Shown here: positions 7,896 through 16,134 of the stretch, piece after piece
Position numbering within the stretch: position 1 is the first letter of the stretch
Layout: each line of letters opens with the position of its first letter
NCBI GenBank assembly: GCA_947473305.1
Contig: CANJCB010000005.1
Span: forward strand, 1 to 64,000
From: Rhodospirillales bacterium
Lineage (GTDB): Bacteria; Pseudomonadota; Alphaproteobacteria; ATCC43930; CGMCC-115725
Reading direction: 5' to 3'
Length of the DNA stretch: 64,000 bases
Program-made: the position numbers and the translations under genes
The notes under the pieces: generated by a model
The model's database searches: none
What the model was told of the DNA's origin: nothing
The model's input: only the letters and a program-made list of their open reading frames with translations

Positions 7896-8984
7896 ATGTT
7901 CAGTAGCAATCGGCTTCGCCTCGCCAGAAAGCGTAGGCGACTTACCGGAATCGAACTTGCCGCTAGGGCAGGCATCACTCCGGTCACGCTTTCTCGACTT
8001 GAACGAACTCGCCATGAACCAATCGATGAGACCATCCAGGCGATAGCGGACGCGCTCGATTATCCACTGGAGTTTTTTAGCGCGCCGGACATAGACGAAG
8101 TGGAGGCGGATGCAGCGAGCTTCCGTAGCCTCAAGTCGATGACGGCTCGCGAGCGGGATGCCGCGTTGGCCGCTGCGTCCATGGCTTTTCTCGTCTCAGA
8201 TTGGATAGAGGCGGAATATCAGTTGCCGGCGACGGATCTGCTCGATCTGAGCGGCGAGAGAGATCCTGATATTGCGGCACGTCGGCTGCGTTCGGCCTGG
8301 GGGTATGGAGAGCAGCCTATCGGCAACATGATCGACCTTCTTGAGGCGAAGGGTGTGCGCGTCTTTTCGCTTTCAGAAAATACAAAGACGGTTGATGCGT
8401 TCTCATGTTGGCGGAACAACGTCCCATACATATTCCTCAACACTTACAAATCAGCAGAACATAGCCGGCTCGATGCGGCGCACGAGCTTGGGCATCTTTG
8501 CCTGCATAAACATGGAGGCGCCCGACAGCTTGCTGTCGAAGCGGAAGCAAATGCTTTCGCGGCGAGTTTTTTGATGCCAGAAGCTGATGTGCGGGCTCGA
8601 ATTTTGCACATCACTGCTTTGAGCCAAGTCCGCAAGGCGAAGGTCCGTTGGGGCGTTTCCCTGTCTGCCTTAACCTACCGGCTATCTAAGCTCGGTATTT
8701 TAACTGAATGGCAGGCTCGCGGTTTCTTTATCGAGATCAATAGACTGGGGTACCGAACGGGAGAGCCCGATCCCATGCCGCACGAAACATCTCTCGTATG
8801 GCAAACGGTTTTTAGAGACCTGTGGCAGCGCCGAATTACGAAGGAAGACGTCGCTTCGCGGCTATACCTACCGCCAAGTGAGCTAGAATCGCTTGTCTTC
8901 GGTCTAGCGTCTCCGGCTTTTGATCCCAGAGCCACGCCGGACCAGCCTAGAGCGGGTCTGATTTTAGCTGTCGATAACGGCTAA
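7896..8984 (+). CDS. XRE-family regulator fused to an ImmA/IrrE-type metallopeptidase
   Basis: 362 residues. Residues 4-62 form a Cro/C1 helix-turn-helix (RLARKRRRLTGIELAARAG, then TPVTLSRLERTRHEP). The central domain carries the zinc-protease signature H196-E-L-G-H200 with a downstream Glu in EAEANAFAASFLMP, which is typical of ImmA/IrrE (Peptidase_M78). Known members cleave repressors or antitoxins, or regulate a neighbouring gene. The upstream gene six bases away is the obvious partner. There is no separate toxin or antitoxin fold that I can recognise, so a toxin-antitoxin, stress-response or anti-phage role remains open. Confidence 0.85.
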   Translation: MFSSNRLRLARKRRRLTGIELAARAGITPVTLSRLERTRHEPIDETIQAIADALDYPLEFFSAPDIDEVEADAASFRSLKSMTARERDAALAAASMAFLVSDWIEAEYQLPATDLLDLSGERDPDIAARRLRSAWGYGEQPIGNMIDLLEAKGVRVFSLSENTKTVDAFSCWRNNVPYIFLNTYKSAEHSRLDAAHELGHLCLHKHGGARQLAVEAEANAFAASFLMPEADVRARILHITALSQVRKAKVRWGVSLSALTYRLSKLGILTEWQARGFFIEINRLGYRTGEPDPMPHETSLVWQTVFRDLWQRRITKEDVASRLYLPPSELESLVFGLASPAFDPRATPDQPRAGLILAVDNG

Positions 8985-9019
8985 TGTTTGAGGGTAAGCA
9001 TCAAGTTCATATCTTTTGG

Positions 9020-9403
9020 GTGAGCAAGCTTCCTCACCAAGCACGTCCAAATTCTCGCCATGCTCCGCGAGGGTTCGTCGTGGTCTATCTCCCGCTTGGC
9101 AGATGTGAGCATCAACACCGTCTCAAAGATGCTTGTTGAGGCTGGCGAGGCCTGCGCGTCGTGGCACTACAAGACCGTTCGGGGCGTCAAGCCCGGCGCG
9201 TCCAATGCGATGAAATCTGGAGCTTCTGCTATCCAAGGAACGCAACGTCGCGACTGCAAAGGCTGCGCCGTTCGACGCCGGAAGCGTCTGGACGTGGACG
9301 GCAATCGACGCCGATACCAAGCTGATCCTTTCCTACATGGTCGGGGACCCATACGGAACGGGGGCACCCCTTCACGGAGGCGTGGATCGAAACTCATCCT
9401 TGT
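9020..9403 (+). pseudogene. IS1-like transposase remnant with several frameshifts
   Basis: The transposase can be read only by changing frame three times: VSKLPHQAR from GTG 9020; QILAMLREGSSWSISRLADV and on through VSINTVSKMLVEAGEAC from about 9048; QCDEIWSFC from 9203; and AGSVWTWTAIDADTKLILSY in a fourth stretch, where similarity fades near 9345. The order INTVSKLL, GEAC, QCDEIWSF, WTWTAIDADTKL is that of IS1-like transposases in alphaproteobacteria. The C-terminal catalytic part is missing, so the element cannot move by itself. In 9404-9677 I see no further gene or clear terminal repeat. Confidence 0.75.
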
Positions 9404-9677
9404 AGCGCAGCCCAATCTTGGCTTCTGGTCGTCCCCTATTGGCAAGGCGGTTGGGCCGCCGAGTGGCCGAATTGGGCAAGCAGCCTAGCTTTCGGGTTAT
9501 CGAGCCGCAACTAAAGCTGATTGCTTATACCGAGGGTACCCTTGGTTCCAGCCTTGGCGATTTTTCGGATCAATGAGCGGCGATTGCGGTAAAGCGGGTA
9601 TCGGGTCCGGGCATGACGTGAAATGGATGGACGCATCGCATTTGCGGCTCGATTGCCGAGGCTGATAGGATAACACC

Positions 9678-9887
9678 ATGAAAACCAGCTACGATAAATC
9701 GACCGACAGCCTCTATATCGAAGTGCGTCCCCTGCCGTCCTCTCGCACGGTCGAGATCGAGGAAGACGTGATGGTGGACTATCGCGCTGACGGACATCCC
9801 GTCGGCTACGACATCCAGCACGCCTCGACCAAGGCGGATTTCATCGCTCGCGTCGTTCTCGATCATTCGCCCGCTGCGGCGGAATAG
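9678..9887 (+). CDS. DUF2283 family small protein
   Basis: 69 residues beginning MKTSYDKSTDSLYIEVR, with the DUF2283 pattern of Y-D-x-x-x-D-x-L-Y-I followed by an acidic strand (TVEIEEDVMVDYRADGHPVGYDIQHAS). The family has no settled function; many members sit in toxin-antitoxin or mobile contexts. A GGATAA lies just upstream of the ATG. It ends eight bases before the glycosyltransferase-like gene. Confidence 0.8.
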   Translation: MKTSYDKSTDSLYIEVRPLPSSRTVEIEEDVMVDYRADGHPVGYDIQHASTKADFIARVVLDHSPAAAE

Positions 9888-9895
9888 CGCGTTCC

Positions 9896-10576
9896 ATGCC
9901 CACCCGTACCGTGATGATCGGCACCCCGAGCCTCGATGGCTCTTTGCTGGTGCAATATGTCCGCTCGCTGATGATGAGCCGGTCGCTGCTGGACCAGCAC
10001 GGCATCTCCACGGATGTCAATTTCCTGCTCCAGAGCAGCCTCATCATGGAGGCGCGCAATACCATCGTCTCGGATTTCCTCGAAAGCCAGGCGGGGGATC
10101 TCGTCTTCATCGACGCGGATATCGAATGGAAGCCCGAGGATCTCTTGCGGCTCCTGAACCATGACGCGGGTGTCGTCTCGGGGGCCTATCGGCGGAAGTC
10201 CGATCCCTTGAGCTTCCCCGTGCGCTTTCCCGGCGGGGCGACGGTGACGCTCGACCGGAATACCGGGCTCATGGAGGCGTCGCGGGTCGGCTGCGGTTTC
10301 CTGCGCCTGCGCCGGGACGCCTTGCGGCAGATGACGGAGGCGAGGGCCGACCTGCGCTACACCGGCACGCGGGCGGACGGGTCGAAGCGGCCGTGCTGGG
10401 CGCTCTTCGATACGAGCCTGGTGGATGGGGAGTTGTGCGGCGAGGATTTCACCTTCTGCGACCGCTGGCGGGCCTTGGGCGGGAAGGTCTGGCTCGATCC
10501 CGAAATCACCCTGAAGCATATCGGCAACCGGGCCTGGGAAGGCTCGATCAAGGAAGCCTTCACACGGAAATCCTAG
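9896..10576 (+). CDS. GT-A-fold glycosyltransferase-like protein
   Basis: 226 residues. It has the layout of a small family-2-like transferase often found in phages and in tailing or surface loci: an N-terminal nucleotide-binding strand (VMIGTPSLDGSL), the metal-binding DxD-type motif FIDADIEWKPEDLLRLL, and a C-terminal acceptor part with GEDFTFCDRWRALGGKVWLDP, in which GEDxxFCxR acts as the likely catalytic region. There is no membrane anchor. It directly follows the DUF2283 gene and precedes a convergent binding-protein gene. The substrate cannot be told. Confidence 0.7.
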   Translation: MPTRTVMIGTPSLDGSLLVQYVRSLMMSRSLLDQHGISTDVNFLLQSSLIMEARNTIVSDFLESQAGDLVFIDADIEWKPEDLLRLLNHDAGVVSGAYRRKSDPLSFPVRFPGGATVTLDRNTGLMEASRVGCGFLRLRRDALRQMTEARADLRYTGTRADGSKRPCWALFDTSLVDGELCGEDFTFCDRWRALGGKVWLDPEITLKHIGNRAWEGSIKEAFTRKS

Positions 10577-10604
10577 AAGCTCACGGGGACACTCAAGGGG
10601 ACGC

Positions 10605-11399
10605 TCAAGGGACTGGCCGAACGGCTTTCAGGCCATGCCGCTTGATCCATTCCTGCGGCAGGTTCCGGGCCTTGGCCTCCTTCACCACCTCCAAGAGCCG
10701 ATTGCGGGCCGCCAGGCTCTTGCCCTTGGGGAGCTGGAGGGCGATGCCCGCCGTCGCGAAGGGACCCTCGACGACCTTGGCGCCGGGCAGCCTCGCGGCC
10801 ACCGCATGGGCGATTTCGCCGTTGGCCCCATAAACATCGGCCTTGCCGCTCTGGAGGGCGTCCACCGCATAGGAGGCTCCGGGCGGCAGGGGCACCAGCG
10901 TCGCGGATTTCAGCGTCGCCGCCAGGAATTTCTCCGGCGAGCCGTCCTGCACCGCCGCCGCGACCTTCACGCCGGAGCGGTCGACCTCCGAAGCCTTGGC
11001 GAAGCTCCGTCCCGGCGCCGCGACGTAGAGCGCGTCCACATTGAGGACGAAAGGACCCAGATCGAGCTTGTCGCCTTCCAGCGGGCGGCGCGGTCCGATG
11101 ACCAGGTCCCATTCGCCTTTGCCCAGGCTTTTCGCATAGGTCTCGAGATCGGGATAGACGACCGGCTTCAGCTTCGCGTCGAGCTTTCCCGCGAGGAAAT
11201 TGGCGAGATCCATGGCGATGCCCACGAAGGTCCCATCCGGCCGTTTCGAGACCAGGACCGGATCGTTGCCGACCACGGCCACCCGCAGCGTGCCGCCCGG
11301 CGCGAGTTCCGCGTTCCCGGAAGCCTGCGCCCAGGCGCTGGACAAGGCCAGCAGGCCGAACAAGACGGCAATCACAGCGATCCGCATCTGTTTTCTCAT
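10605..11399 (-). CDS. Periplasmic solute-binding protein, family 3 (amino-acid type)
   Basis: 264 residues with a clear Sec signal peptide (MRKQMRIAVIAVLFGLLALSSAWAQ, split at AWAQA). The mature part is an SBP_bac_3 bilobed fold: LRVAVVGNDPVLVSKRPDGT, GIAMDLANFLAGKLDAKL, then WDLVIGPRR and VDALQSGKADVYGANG. No permease or ATPase gene is nearby, so it is an orphan binding protein or acts as a sensor. The start codon overlaps the stop of the methyltransferase gene (11396-11399), so it is the last gene of a three-gene minus-strand operon. Confidence 0.85.
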   Translation of the reverse strand: MRKQMRIAVIAVLFGLLALSSAWAQASGNAELAPGGTLRVAVVGNDPVLVSKRPDGTFVGIAMDLANFLAGKLDAKLKPVVYPDLETYAKSLGKGEWDLVIGPRRPLEGDKLDLGPFVLNVDALYVAAPGRSFAKASEVDRSGVKVAAAVQDGSPEKFLAATLKSATLVPLPPGASYAVDALQSGKADVYGANGEIAHAVAARLPGAKVVEGPFATAGIALQLPKGKSLAARNRLLEVVKEAKARNLPQEWIKRHGLKAVRPVP

Positions 11400-12289
11400 G
11401 GTGCCTTCTCCCCCGCCGGTTTTTCCACACCCCCCAGGGCATCCGCCAGCCGCGTCGTGGCGCTGCCCCGGCGGAGCGGTTTCGGCTGGCTCTCGTGCGG
11501 CGCCCAGGCGGTCAGGGTGATGATCTGGAAGCTCGCCGGGATGCGGCCGTCCGCCTGCCCGAATTTCTCCTGATAGATCGCCGCCGCCCGGGCCAGGGTC
11601 GCGCGGCGGGTGAAGGTTTTCCGCCGCTCCTTCACTGCATTGGTCTCGCCCATGGCGCGCAGGTCGCGCATCAGGCCGAGGGCGTCGGCATAGGTGGCGG
11701 TCACCGTGTCGCTGTCCACCACCGGCAGGGCGAAACCCGCCCGCTGTAGCAAGCCGCCCAGGTCCCTTCCATCGGCGAAGGGGGAGACCCGGGGGCTGGC
11801 CCCGTCTTCCTCCTCGATCTCGGCCTCCATCAGGGCCTCGCGCAATTCGTGCAAAGTCTCGCCGCCCAGGAGCGAGACGACCAGAAGGCCGTCCGGTTTC
11901 AGGGCCTGGCGAAGCTGGAGCAGCGCCCCCGGCAGGTCGTTGACCCAATGGAGCGCGAGCGCGCTCATGACGAGATCGAAGGTTCCCGGTGCGAAGGGCA
12001 GGGCCTCGGGCTCCAGCGCCAGGGCCGGGCCGGGCGCCAGCGCCGCGAAATTGGGGCTCGGATCGGCGGAGACCAGGGTCTCGATCCCGCCGCGCCCCTG
12101 CAAGGCCCCGGCAAGCAGCCCGTCCCGGCATCCGAGGTCCAGCGCGAGCGGGAAGGTCCGGCTCACCTCTTCCAGCCGTTCGGCCAGCCGGTCCGCCGCC
12201 TCGCGGACCAGGAAATCGGCCTGATCCGGATGCCGCGCCGCCCGGGTCCTGTGCCGCCTTACCGACCTGGGATCGAAGACCTCGATCAT
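11396..12289 (-). CDS. SAM-dependent methyltransferase-fold protein, NDUFAF5/BioC-like
   Basis: 297 residues. The N-terminus FDPRSVRRHRTRAA resembles the bacterial relatives of NDUFAF5, which hydroxylates an arginine of complex I in mitochondria. The SAM motif is LALDLGCRDGLLAGAL, motif II reads FDLVMSALALHWVNDLP and motif III LKPDGLLVVSLLGGETLHELR. In many alphaproteobacteria this gene lies near comF, as it does here. Overlaps of four bases with the genes on both sides (12286-12289 and 11396-11399) indicate translational coupling. The exact reaction (hydroxylation or methylation) is not shown by the sequence. Confidence 0.85.
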   Translation of the reverse strand: MIEVFDPRSVRRHRTRAARHPDQADFLVREAADRLAERLEEVSRTFPLALDLGCRDGLLAGALQGRGGIETLVSADPSPNFAALAPGPALALEPEALPFAPGTFDLVMSALALHWVNDLPGALLQLRQALKPDGLLVVSLLGGETLHELREALMEAEIEEEDGASPRVSPFADGRDLGGLLQRAGFALPVVDSDTVTATYADALGLMRDLRAMGETNAVKERRKTFTRRATLARAAAIYQEKFGQADGRIPASFQIITLTAWAPHESQPKPLRRGSATTRLADALGGVEKPAGEKAP

Positions 12290-12690
12290 TCCCTGGGCAG
12301 GCCCGGCACGTCTTGCAAATCATGGATCCAGGGCAGGGCCGAGCGGCACCAGATCTGCCGTTTCGGGGGCAGGGCGGCGCGCTGCCGGATGCTGCCCCAG
12401 CGGATGCCCCAGCGGTCGGCGTCCTGGCCCTCGCCGGTCACGAAGAGGGGCGAGCCGCAATCGGGGCAGAAATACTGGAGCCGCTTCTTTCCGCTCCCTC
12501 CGGTCTTCACATAGAGCTTGGGCTCCGCCCCGGTCAGGCGCAGCTTGTCCCGCGTCGTGGAGGCCGTGATCCGATAGGGCGAGCCGGTCAGGGCCTGGCA
12601 ATCGGTGCAATGGCAGATCGAGACCTTTTCCGGGTCGATCTCCGCTTCATAGGTCACATGGCCGCAATGGCATTGGCCGTCGATCTTCAT
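12286..12690 (-). CDS. GFA-domain (CENP-V/GFA) zinc-binding protein
   Basis: 134 residues with the GFA cysteine pattern: QCHCGHVTYEA near the N-terminus, ICHCTDCQALTGSPYR around residues 26-41, and YFCPDCGSPLFV around residue 74. The family binds two zinc ions. Some members are annotated as glutathione-dependent formaldehyde-activating enzymes, but most have no proven substrate. It is the first gene of the minus-strand operon with the methyltransferase and the binding protein. Confidence 0.9.
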   Translation of the reverse strand: MKIDGQCHCGHVTYEAEIDPEKVSICHCTDCQALTGSPYRITASTTRDKLRLTGAEPKLYVKTGGSGKKRLQYFCPDCGSPLFVTGEGQDADRWGIRWGSIRQRAALPPKRQIWCRSALPWIHDLQDVPGLPRE

Positions 12691-12790
12691 CGTTCTCTCC
12701 GGTGTCCTCGGTTGCTACTCTCCGGTATCGTCCGCTGGATGCCTTCGTTCCGGGCATTCTAGCTTCCTTCGACGCGCCCAGGAGAAAATC

Positions 12791-14041
12791 GTGCTCAGCC
12801 CCGCCGACAACGAGCTTCTGACCTCCATCGTCCCCGGCACGCCGATGGGGGAGCTTTACCGCCGCTTCTGGATCCCGGTGATGCGGGTCTCGGAGATCGC
12901 CGAGCCCGACGGGCCGCAAGTGCGCCTGAAGATCTTAGGGGAAGAACTGATCGCCTTCCGCGACACCGAGGGCCGGGTCGGGCTGGTCGAAGCCTATTGC
13001 AAGCACCGCCGCGCCCCGCTGTTTTTCGGACGCAACGAGAAATGCGGGCTGCGCTGCGTCTTCCATGGCTGGAAATACGATGTAACGGGCCAATGCGTCG
13101 AGATTCCCAATGCGGCCGAGGGGGAGGAGATCAAGCATCTCGTCAAGCTTACCGCCTATCCGACGCAGGAGCACGGCGGGCTCGTCTGGGCCTATATGGG
13201 GCCGGCGGAAAAGCGGCCGCCCTTTCCTTATTTTCCCTGGTTCGACGTGCCCGACAGCCATCGCCATCTGGCGCGGCTGACGGCCAGCTGCAACTGGTTC
13301 CAGGTGATGGAGGCGGATGTGGATTCAAGCCATCTCTCCTTCCTCCACAGCCGGGTGGACGCGCAGGACAACGCCGGCCTCGATGTGAGGCTGAAGCCCG
13401 CGCTGATGAAAAGCCGTGTCGTCCATTGGGACACGCGGGACACCGACTATGGCATCCGCATCGCCGCGCGCCGCGACGTGGATGAGCGGACGAATTACTG
13501 GCGCATCAATCACTTCCTGCTGCCCAATTGCGTGGTGATCGCAGGCCCGCCGGATCATCCCATGGTGGTCCAGATCCGGGTGCCCATGGACGACACGAAT
13601 ACGCTCCATTTCCGGGTCTACGCCCATCTCGACCGGCCGCTGACGGCGGAGGAGCGGAACCTGTCCGGCAACCTCTTCCCGGAACTCGACCCCGTCACGG
13701 GCCGGATGAAGGAGAGCCGGGACAACGACTACCTGATGGACCGGGGCCGCCAGAAGCGGGAGACCTTCACCGGCATCCAATCGGTGGTGGCCCAGGACCT
13801 CGCCGTCACCGAATACCAGGGCGGCCCGATCTCCGACCGCAGCAAGGAGTTCCTGACCAGCTCCGACGGCGCCATCGTCGCCGTCCGCCGCCGCCTGATC
13901 GAAGCCGCGAAGTCCCTGGCCGTCGGCCGCGAGCCGCCGGAAGCCCAGGTGCCCGAGGCTTACCGGGTCCGGGGCACGCAGTTCACCCTGCCGAAGGAGG
14001 CAGATGTCGAAGTGGGTTTGCGCAAGGCGGCGGCGGAGTAG
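12791..14041 (+). CDS. Rieske non-haem iron aromatic-ring oxygenase, large subunit
   Basis: 416 residues. The N-terminal Rieske domain has C70-K-H72 and C89-V-F-H92 for the 2Fe-2S cluster. The catalytic domain has the iron motif in EADVDSSHLSFLH, with His181 and His186 and a nearby Asp178. The form is close to phthalate 4,5-dioxygenase-type (class IA) or Rieske demethylase enzymes, which work with a separate flavin reductase. No reductase gene is adjacent, so electrons would come from elsewhere. It is divergent from the GFA operon (100 bp between starts). The substrate is unknown. Confidence 0.9.
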   Translation: MLSPADNELLTSIVPGTPMGELYRRFWIPVMRVSEIAEPDGPQVRLKILGEELIAFRDTEGRVGLVEAYCKHRRAPLFFGRNEKCGLRCVFHGWKYDVTGQCVEIPNAAEGEEIKHLVKLTAYPTQEHGGLVWAYMGPAEKRPPFPYFPWFDVPDSHRHLARLTASCNWFQVMEADVDSSHLSFLHSRVDAQDNAGLDVRLKPALMKSRVVHWDTRDTDYGIRIAARRDVDERTNYWRINHFLLPNCVVIAGPPDHPMVVQIRVPMDDTNTLHFRVYAHLDRPLTAEERNLSGNLFPELDPVTGRMKESRDNDYLMDRGRQKRETFTGIQSVVAQDLAVTEYQGGPISDRSKEFLTSSDGAIVAVRRRLIEAAKSLAVGREPPEAQVPEAYRVRGTQFTLPKEADVEVGLRKAAAE

Positions 14042-14067
14042 GGCGGAAAAGCGAAGCACATTCCGCC
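14038..14067. repeat. Dispersed GTAGGGCGGAAAA-type palindrome
   Basis: GGCGGAA (14042-14048) pairs with TTCCGCC (14061-14067). The left flank TAGGGCGGAAAAGCGAAGC is shared with the repeat at 48224-48323. It overlaps the last codon and stop of the Rieske gene. Confidence 0.6.
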
Positions 14068-14172
14068 GCTTGCGTCCAACGGGCTTCAACCGACGGAGGT
14101 GACGGGAAATCTGACATTCACCCCTTAGTCGTAAGCTGCGGCATTGGTAAATCAATGACTTAGAGACGTGGC

Positions 14173-14910
14173 ATGCGTCGTGCGGAGGTTCCTGGATCTC
14201 TCCGGGAAATTCAGTATGAAGCCGTGTTAACAAAATTAATCGCTTTGGCGCCGCTCTTTTTCTCCCTCCTGGGAACGGGGCCGGCTGAGGCGCCGGCGAG
14301 CGCTGCGACGCGCGATCGGGCTCAGGCGGAACTGGGAATTCTGGCCGATTCCGGCGCTGGAAATTCGGCCGATGCCATCGAAACGGCCTTCCGGCTCTCC
14401 GTCGCGCGTGGCGCCGAAACCGTGGAATTGCCTCCGCTGCCCGGGAGTGACGGCTCTCTTGACGCCCCGCGCGAGGATCTGACCGAGGTTTTCAGGGCCG
14501 GCGACGACAAGGGCCATGCATCCTTTGGCGCCTTCGGCCTCTCGGGCGGCGGCATCGGCTCCGACCCAGCGGAGGCCGCTTCGCAATCCTTCGCCAGCGC
14601 CAGGGGATTAGGATTTCCTTCCGCTGCCGGCGGTGGGGCCGGCGCCGGTCGAAGCGTTTCCGGCACGGGGACCGGGCAGGGTGCCGGCGGATCCGGTTCT
14701 GGGGGATCTGGCGACGGCGGATCCGGCGGCGGCGGATCTGGTGGCGGCGGTGGCACGACACCCGGCGAATCCCCTGCCGCGCCCGAAGAGACGAGCGATC
14801 CCGGTTCCGCTCCGGCCTCGCCCGTTCCGGAGCCCGGGATGTTTTTCGTTTTCACCCTGGGACTTGCGGTTCTCGGCGGCCTCCAGGTCATGAGCCGCCG
14901 CGCAAGCTGA
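14173..14910 (+). CDS. Gly/Ser-rich secreted protein with a PEP-CTERM sorting tail
   Basis: 245 residues (a GTG at 14224 would give a more compact signal peptide, VLTKLIALAPLFFSLLGTG). After a 100-residue acidic region comes a low-complexity Gly/Ser tract (about residues 155-200). The C-terminus has VPEPGMFFVFTLGLAVLGG followed by a basic MSRRAS end: a Pro-Glu-Pro motif, a membrane helix and an Arg cluster, which is the PEP-CTERM signal processed by exosortase in EPS-producing bacteria. No exosortase gene is in the window. The mature function is unknown; low-complexity PEP-CTERM proteins are thought to be exopolysaccharide-associated. Confidence 0.7.
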   Translation: MRRAEVPGSLREIQYEAVLTKLIALAPLFFSLLGTGPAEAPASAATRDRAQAELGILADSGAGNSADAIETAFRLSVARGAETVELPPLPGSDGSLDAPREDLTEVFRAGDDKGHASFGAFGLSGGGIGSDPAEAASQSFASARGLGFPSAAGGGAGAGRSVSGTGTGQGAGGSGSGGSGDGGSGGGGSGGGGGTTPGESPAAPEETSDPGSAPASPVPEPGMFFVFTLGLAVLGGLQVMSRRAS

Positions 14911-15013
14911 CCCTCAAAGTCTGGGAGACCTCCTGCCCCCGATGAAGCGAAGAGCCATCGGGAGTATTTTTGCCAAAGTGCCGAGCCCGCGAATCGGGCA
15001 TAATCGCCGCCCC

Positions 15014-15781
15014 ATGGAACTTTCCATCGCCACCGCCCTCAGATTTCCGGCCTTCCTGCGCCGGGTCTCGCGGTTTGCTTTGGACATGGCGCTGCCGCCG
15101 CGCTGCCTTCTCTGCAACGAGGAGCAGGGCGATGCCGGCGCGCTTTGCGCCGCCTGCTGGCGGAAGGTGACCTTCCTGGCGCAGCCCTGTTGCGCCTGCT
15201 GCGGCTTGCCCTTCACCTTCGAGATGGGGCCGGAGGCGCTCTGCGCGTCCTGTTCCCGGAAGCAGCCCTCCTTCGCCCGGGCCAGGGCCGCGTTCCGCTA
15301 CGATGACGACAGCAAGAAGCTGGTGCTTTCCTTCAAGCATGGCGACCGGCTGCATCTCGCCCCGGCCTTCGGCGGCTGGATGCGGCGGAGCGGCGAGGCG
15401 CTCTTGGCGGATGCCGACATGCTGGTGCCGGTGCCGCTTCATTGGACCCGGCTTTTCAAGCGCCGCTACAATCAGGCGGCAGTCCTGGCGCGGGCGATCC
15501 ACAAGGCGGGCGGGCCGCCGGTGGCGGTGGACTGGCTCGTCCGGCGCAAGCGCACACCCTCGCAGGGACGGCTCAACGCGGCGAACCGCATGGCCAATGT
15601 GAAGCGTGCCTTCGGGATGAGGAAGGGCCACGAAGCCGAGGGCAAGCGCATCGTCCTCATCGACGATGTGCTGACCACGGGCGCCACGGTCGAGGAATGC
15701 GCCCGGGTCTTGAAGCGGGCAGGGGCGGCGCGCGTCGATGTGCTGACGCTCTCCCGCGTCGTGCGCCGGGAGGATGGCTGA
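15014..15781 (+). CDS. comF: ComF family phosphoribosyltransferase-like protein
   Basis: About 255 residues. There is an N-terminal zinc-ribbon-like double CxxC region (PPRCLLCNEEQ, LCAACW, CCACCGLPF, CASC), and the C-terminal PRTase domain has the PRPP loop RIVLIDDVLTTGATVEECARVL. ComF proteins are tied to natural competence and DNA uptake in some bacteria but are present in many non-competent ones. The frame is also open from ATG 14942, which has a better ribosome site but would add 24 residues with no family look; I favour 15014. The neighbourhood comF, grxC, nitrilase is conserved in alphaproteobacteria. Confidence 0.88.
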   Translation: MELSIATALRFPAFLRRVSRFALDMALPPRCLLCNEEQGDAGALCAACWRKVTFLAQPCCACCGLPFTFEMGPEALCASCSRKQPSFARARAAFRYDDDSKKLVLSFKHGDRLHLAPAFGGWMRRSGEALLADADMLVPVPLHWTRLFKRRYNQAAVLARAIHKAGGPPVAVDWLVRRKRTPSQGRLNAANRMANVKRAFGMRKGHEAEGKRIVLIDDVLTTGATVEECARVLKRAGAARVDVLTLSRVVRREDG

Positions 15782-15867
15782 CCTGCCACTTGCGGCGATT
15801 GATCCGGATCCTCTGGCGATTACCTGGGAGAAGCGTTTAAATGGCGGGATCGCCGCTCGGAGGAACC

Positions 15868-16134
15868 ATGGCCAAAGTCGAAATCTACTCGACCCTCTTC
15901 TGCCCCTATTGCGCCCGGGCCAAGGGCCTGTTGGAGCGCAAGGGCGTCGCCTATACCAATATCGACGTGATGGAGGACACCTCCCGTCGCGACGAGATGG
16001 TGAAGCGCGCGGGCGGCGGCTACACGGTCCCGCAGATTTTCATCGACGACGAGCATATCGGCGGCTCCGACGAATTGGCGGCGCTGGAGCGCGCGGGCAA
16101 GCTCGACGCCAAGCTGGGACTGGCCGCGAAGTGA
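15868..16134 (+). CDS. grxC: Glutaredoxin 3
   Basis: 88 residues with the dithiol active site C12-P-Y-C15, the cis-Pro segment YTVPQIFIDDEHIGGSDEL (TVP and GG are glutathione-binding) and full family length. It reduces disulfides and mixed disulfides with glutathione in the cytoplasm. The start is chosen at 15868 because GGAGGA lies directly upstream; the in-frame ATG at 15841 lacks a ribosome site. The stop overlaps the GTG start of the amidase gene (16131), so the two are coupled. Confidence 0.95.
   Translation: MAKVEIYSTLFCPYCARAKGLLERKGVAYTNIDVMEDTSRRDEMVKRAGGGYTVPQIFIDDEHIGGSDELAALERAGKLDAKLGLAAK

Noticed and set aside
10605-12323. A single 572-codon minus-strand frame covering two genes
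   Set aside because: Only its last 264 codons (from 11399) look like a protein with a signal peptide; the rest overlaps the methyltransferase gene in another frame.
15774-16130. N-terminal extension of the nitrilase-family gene
   Set aside because: It overlaps grxC in another frame; the GTG at 16131 gives the right family length and the usual coupling.
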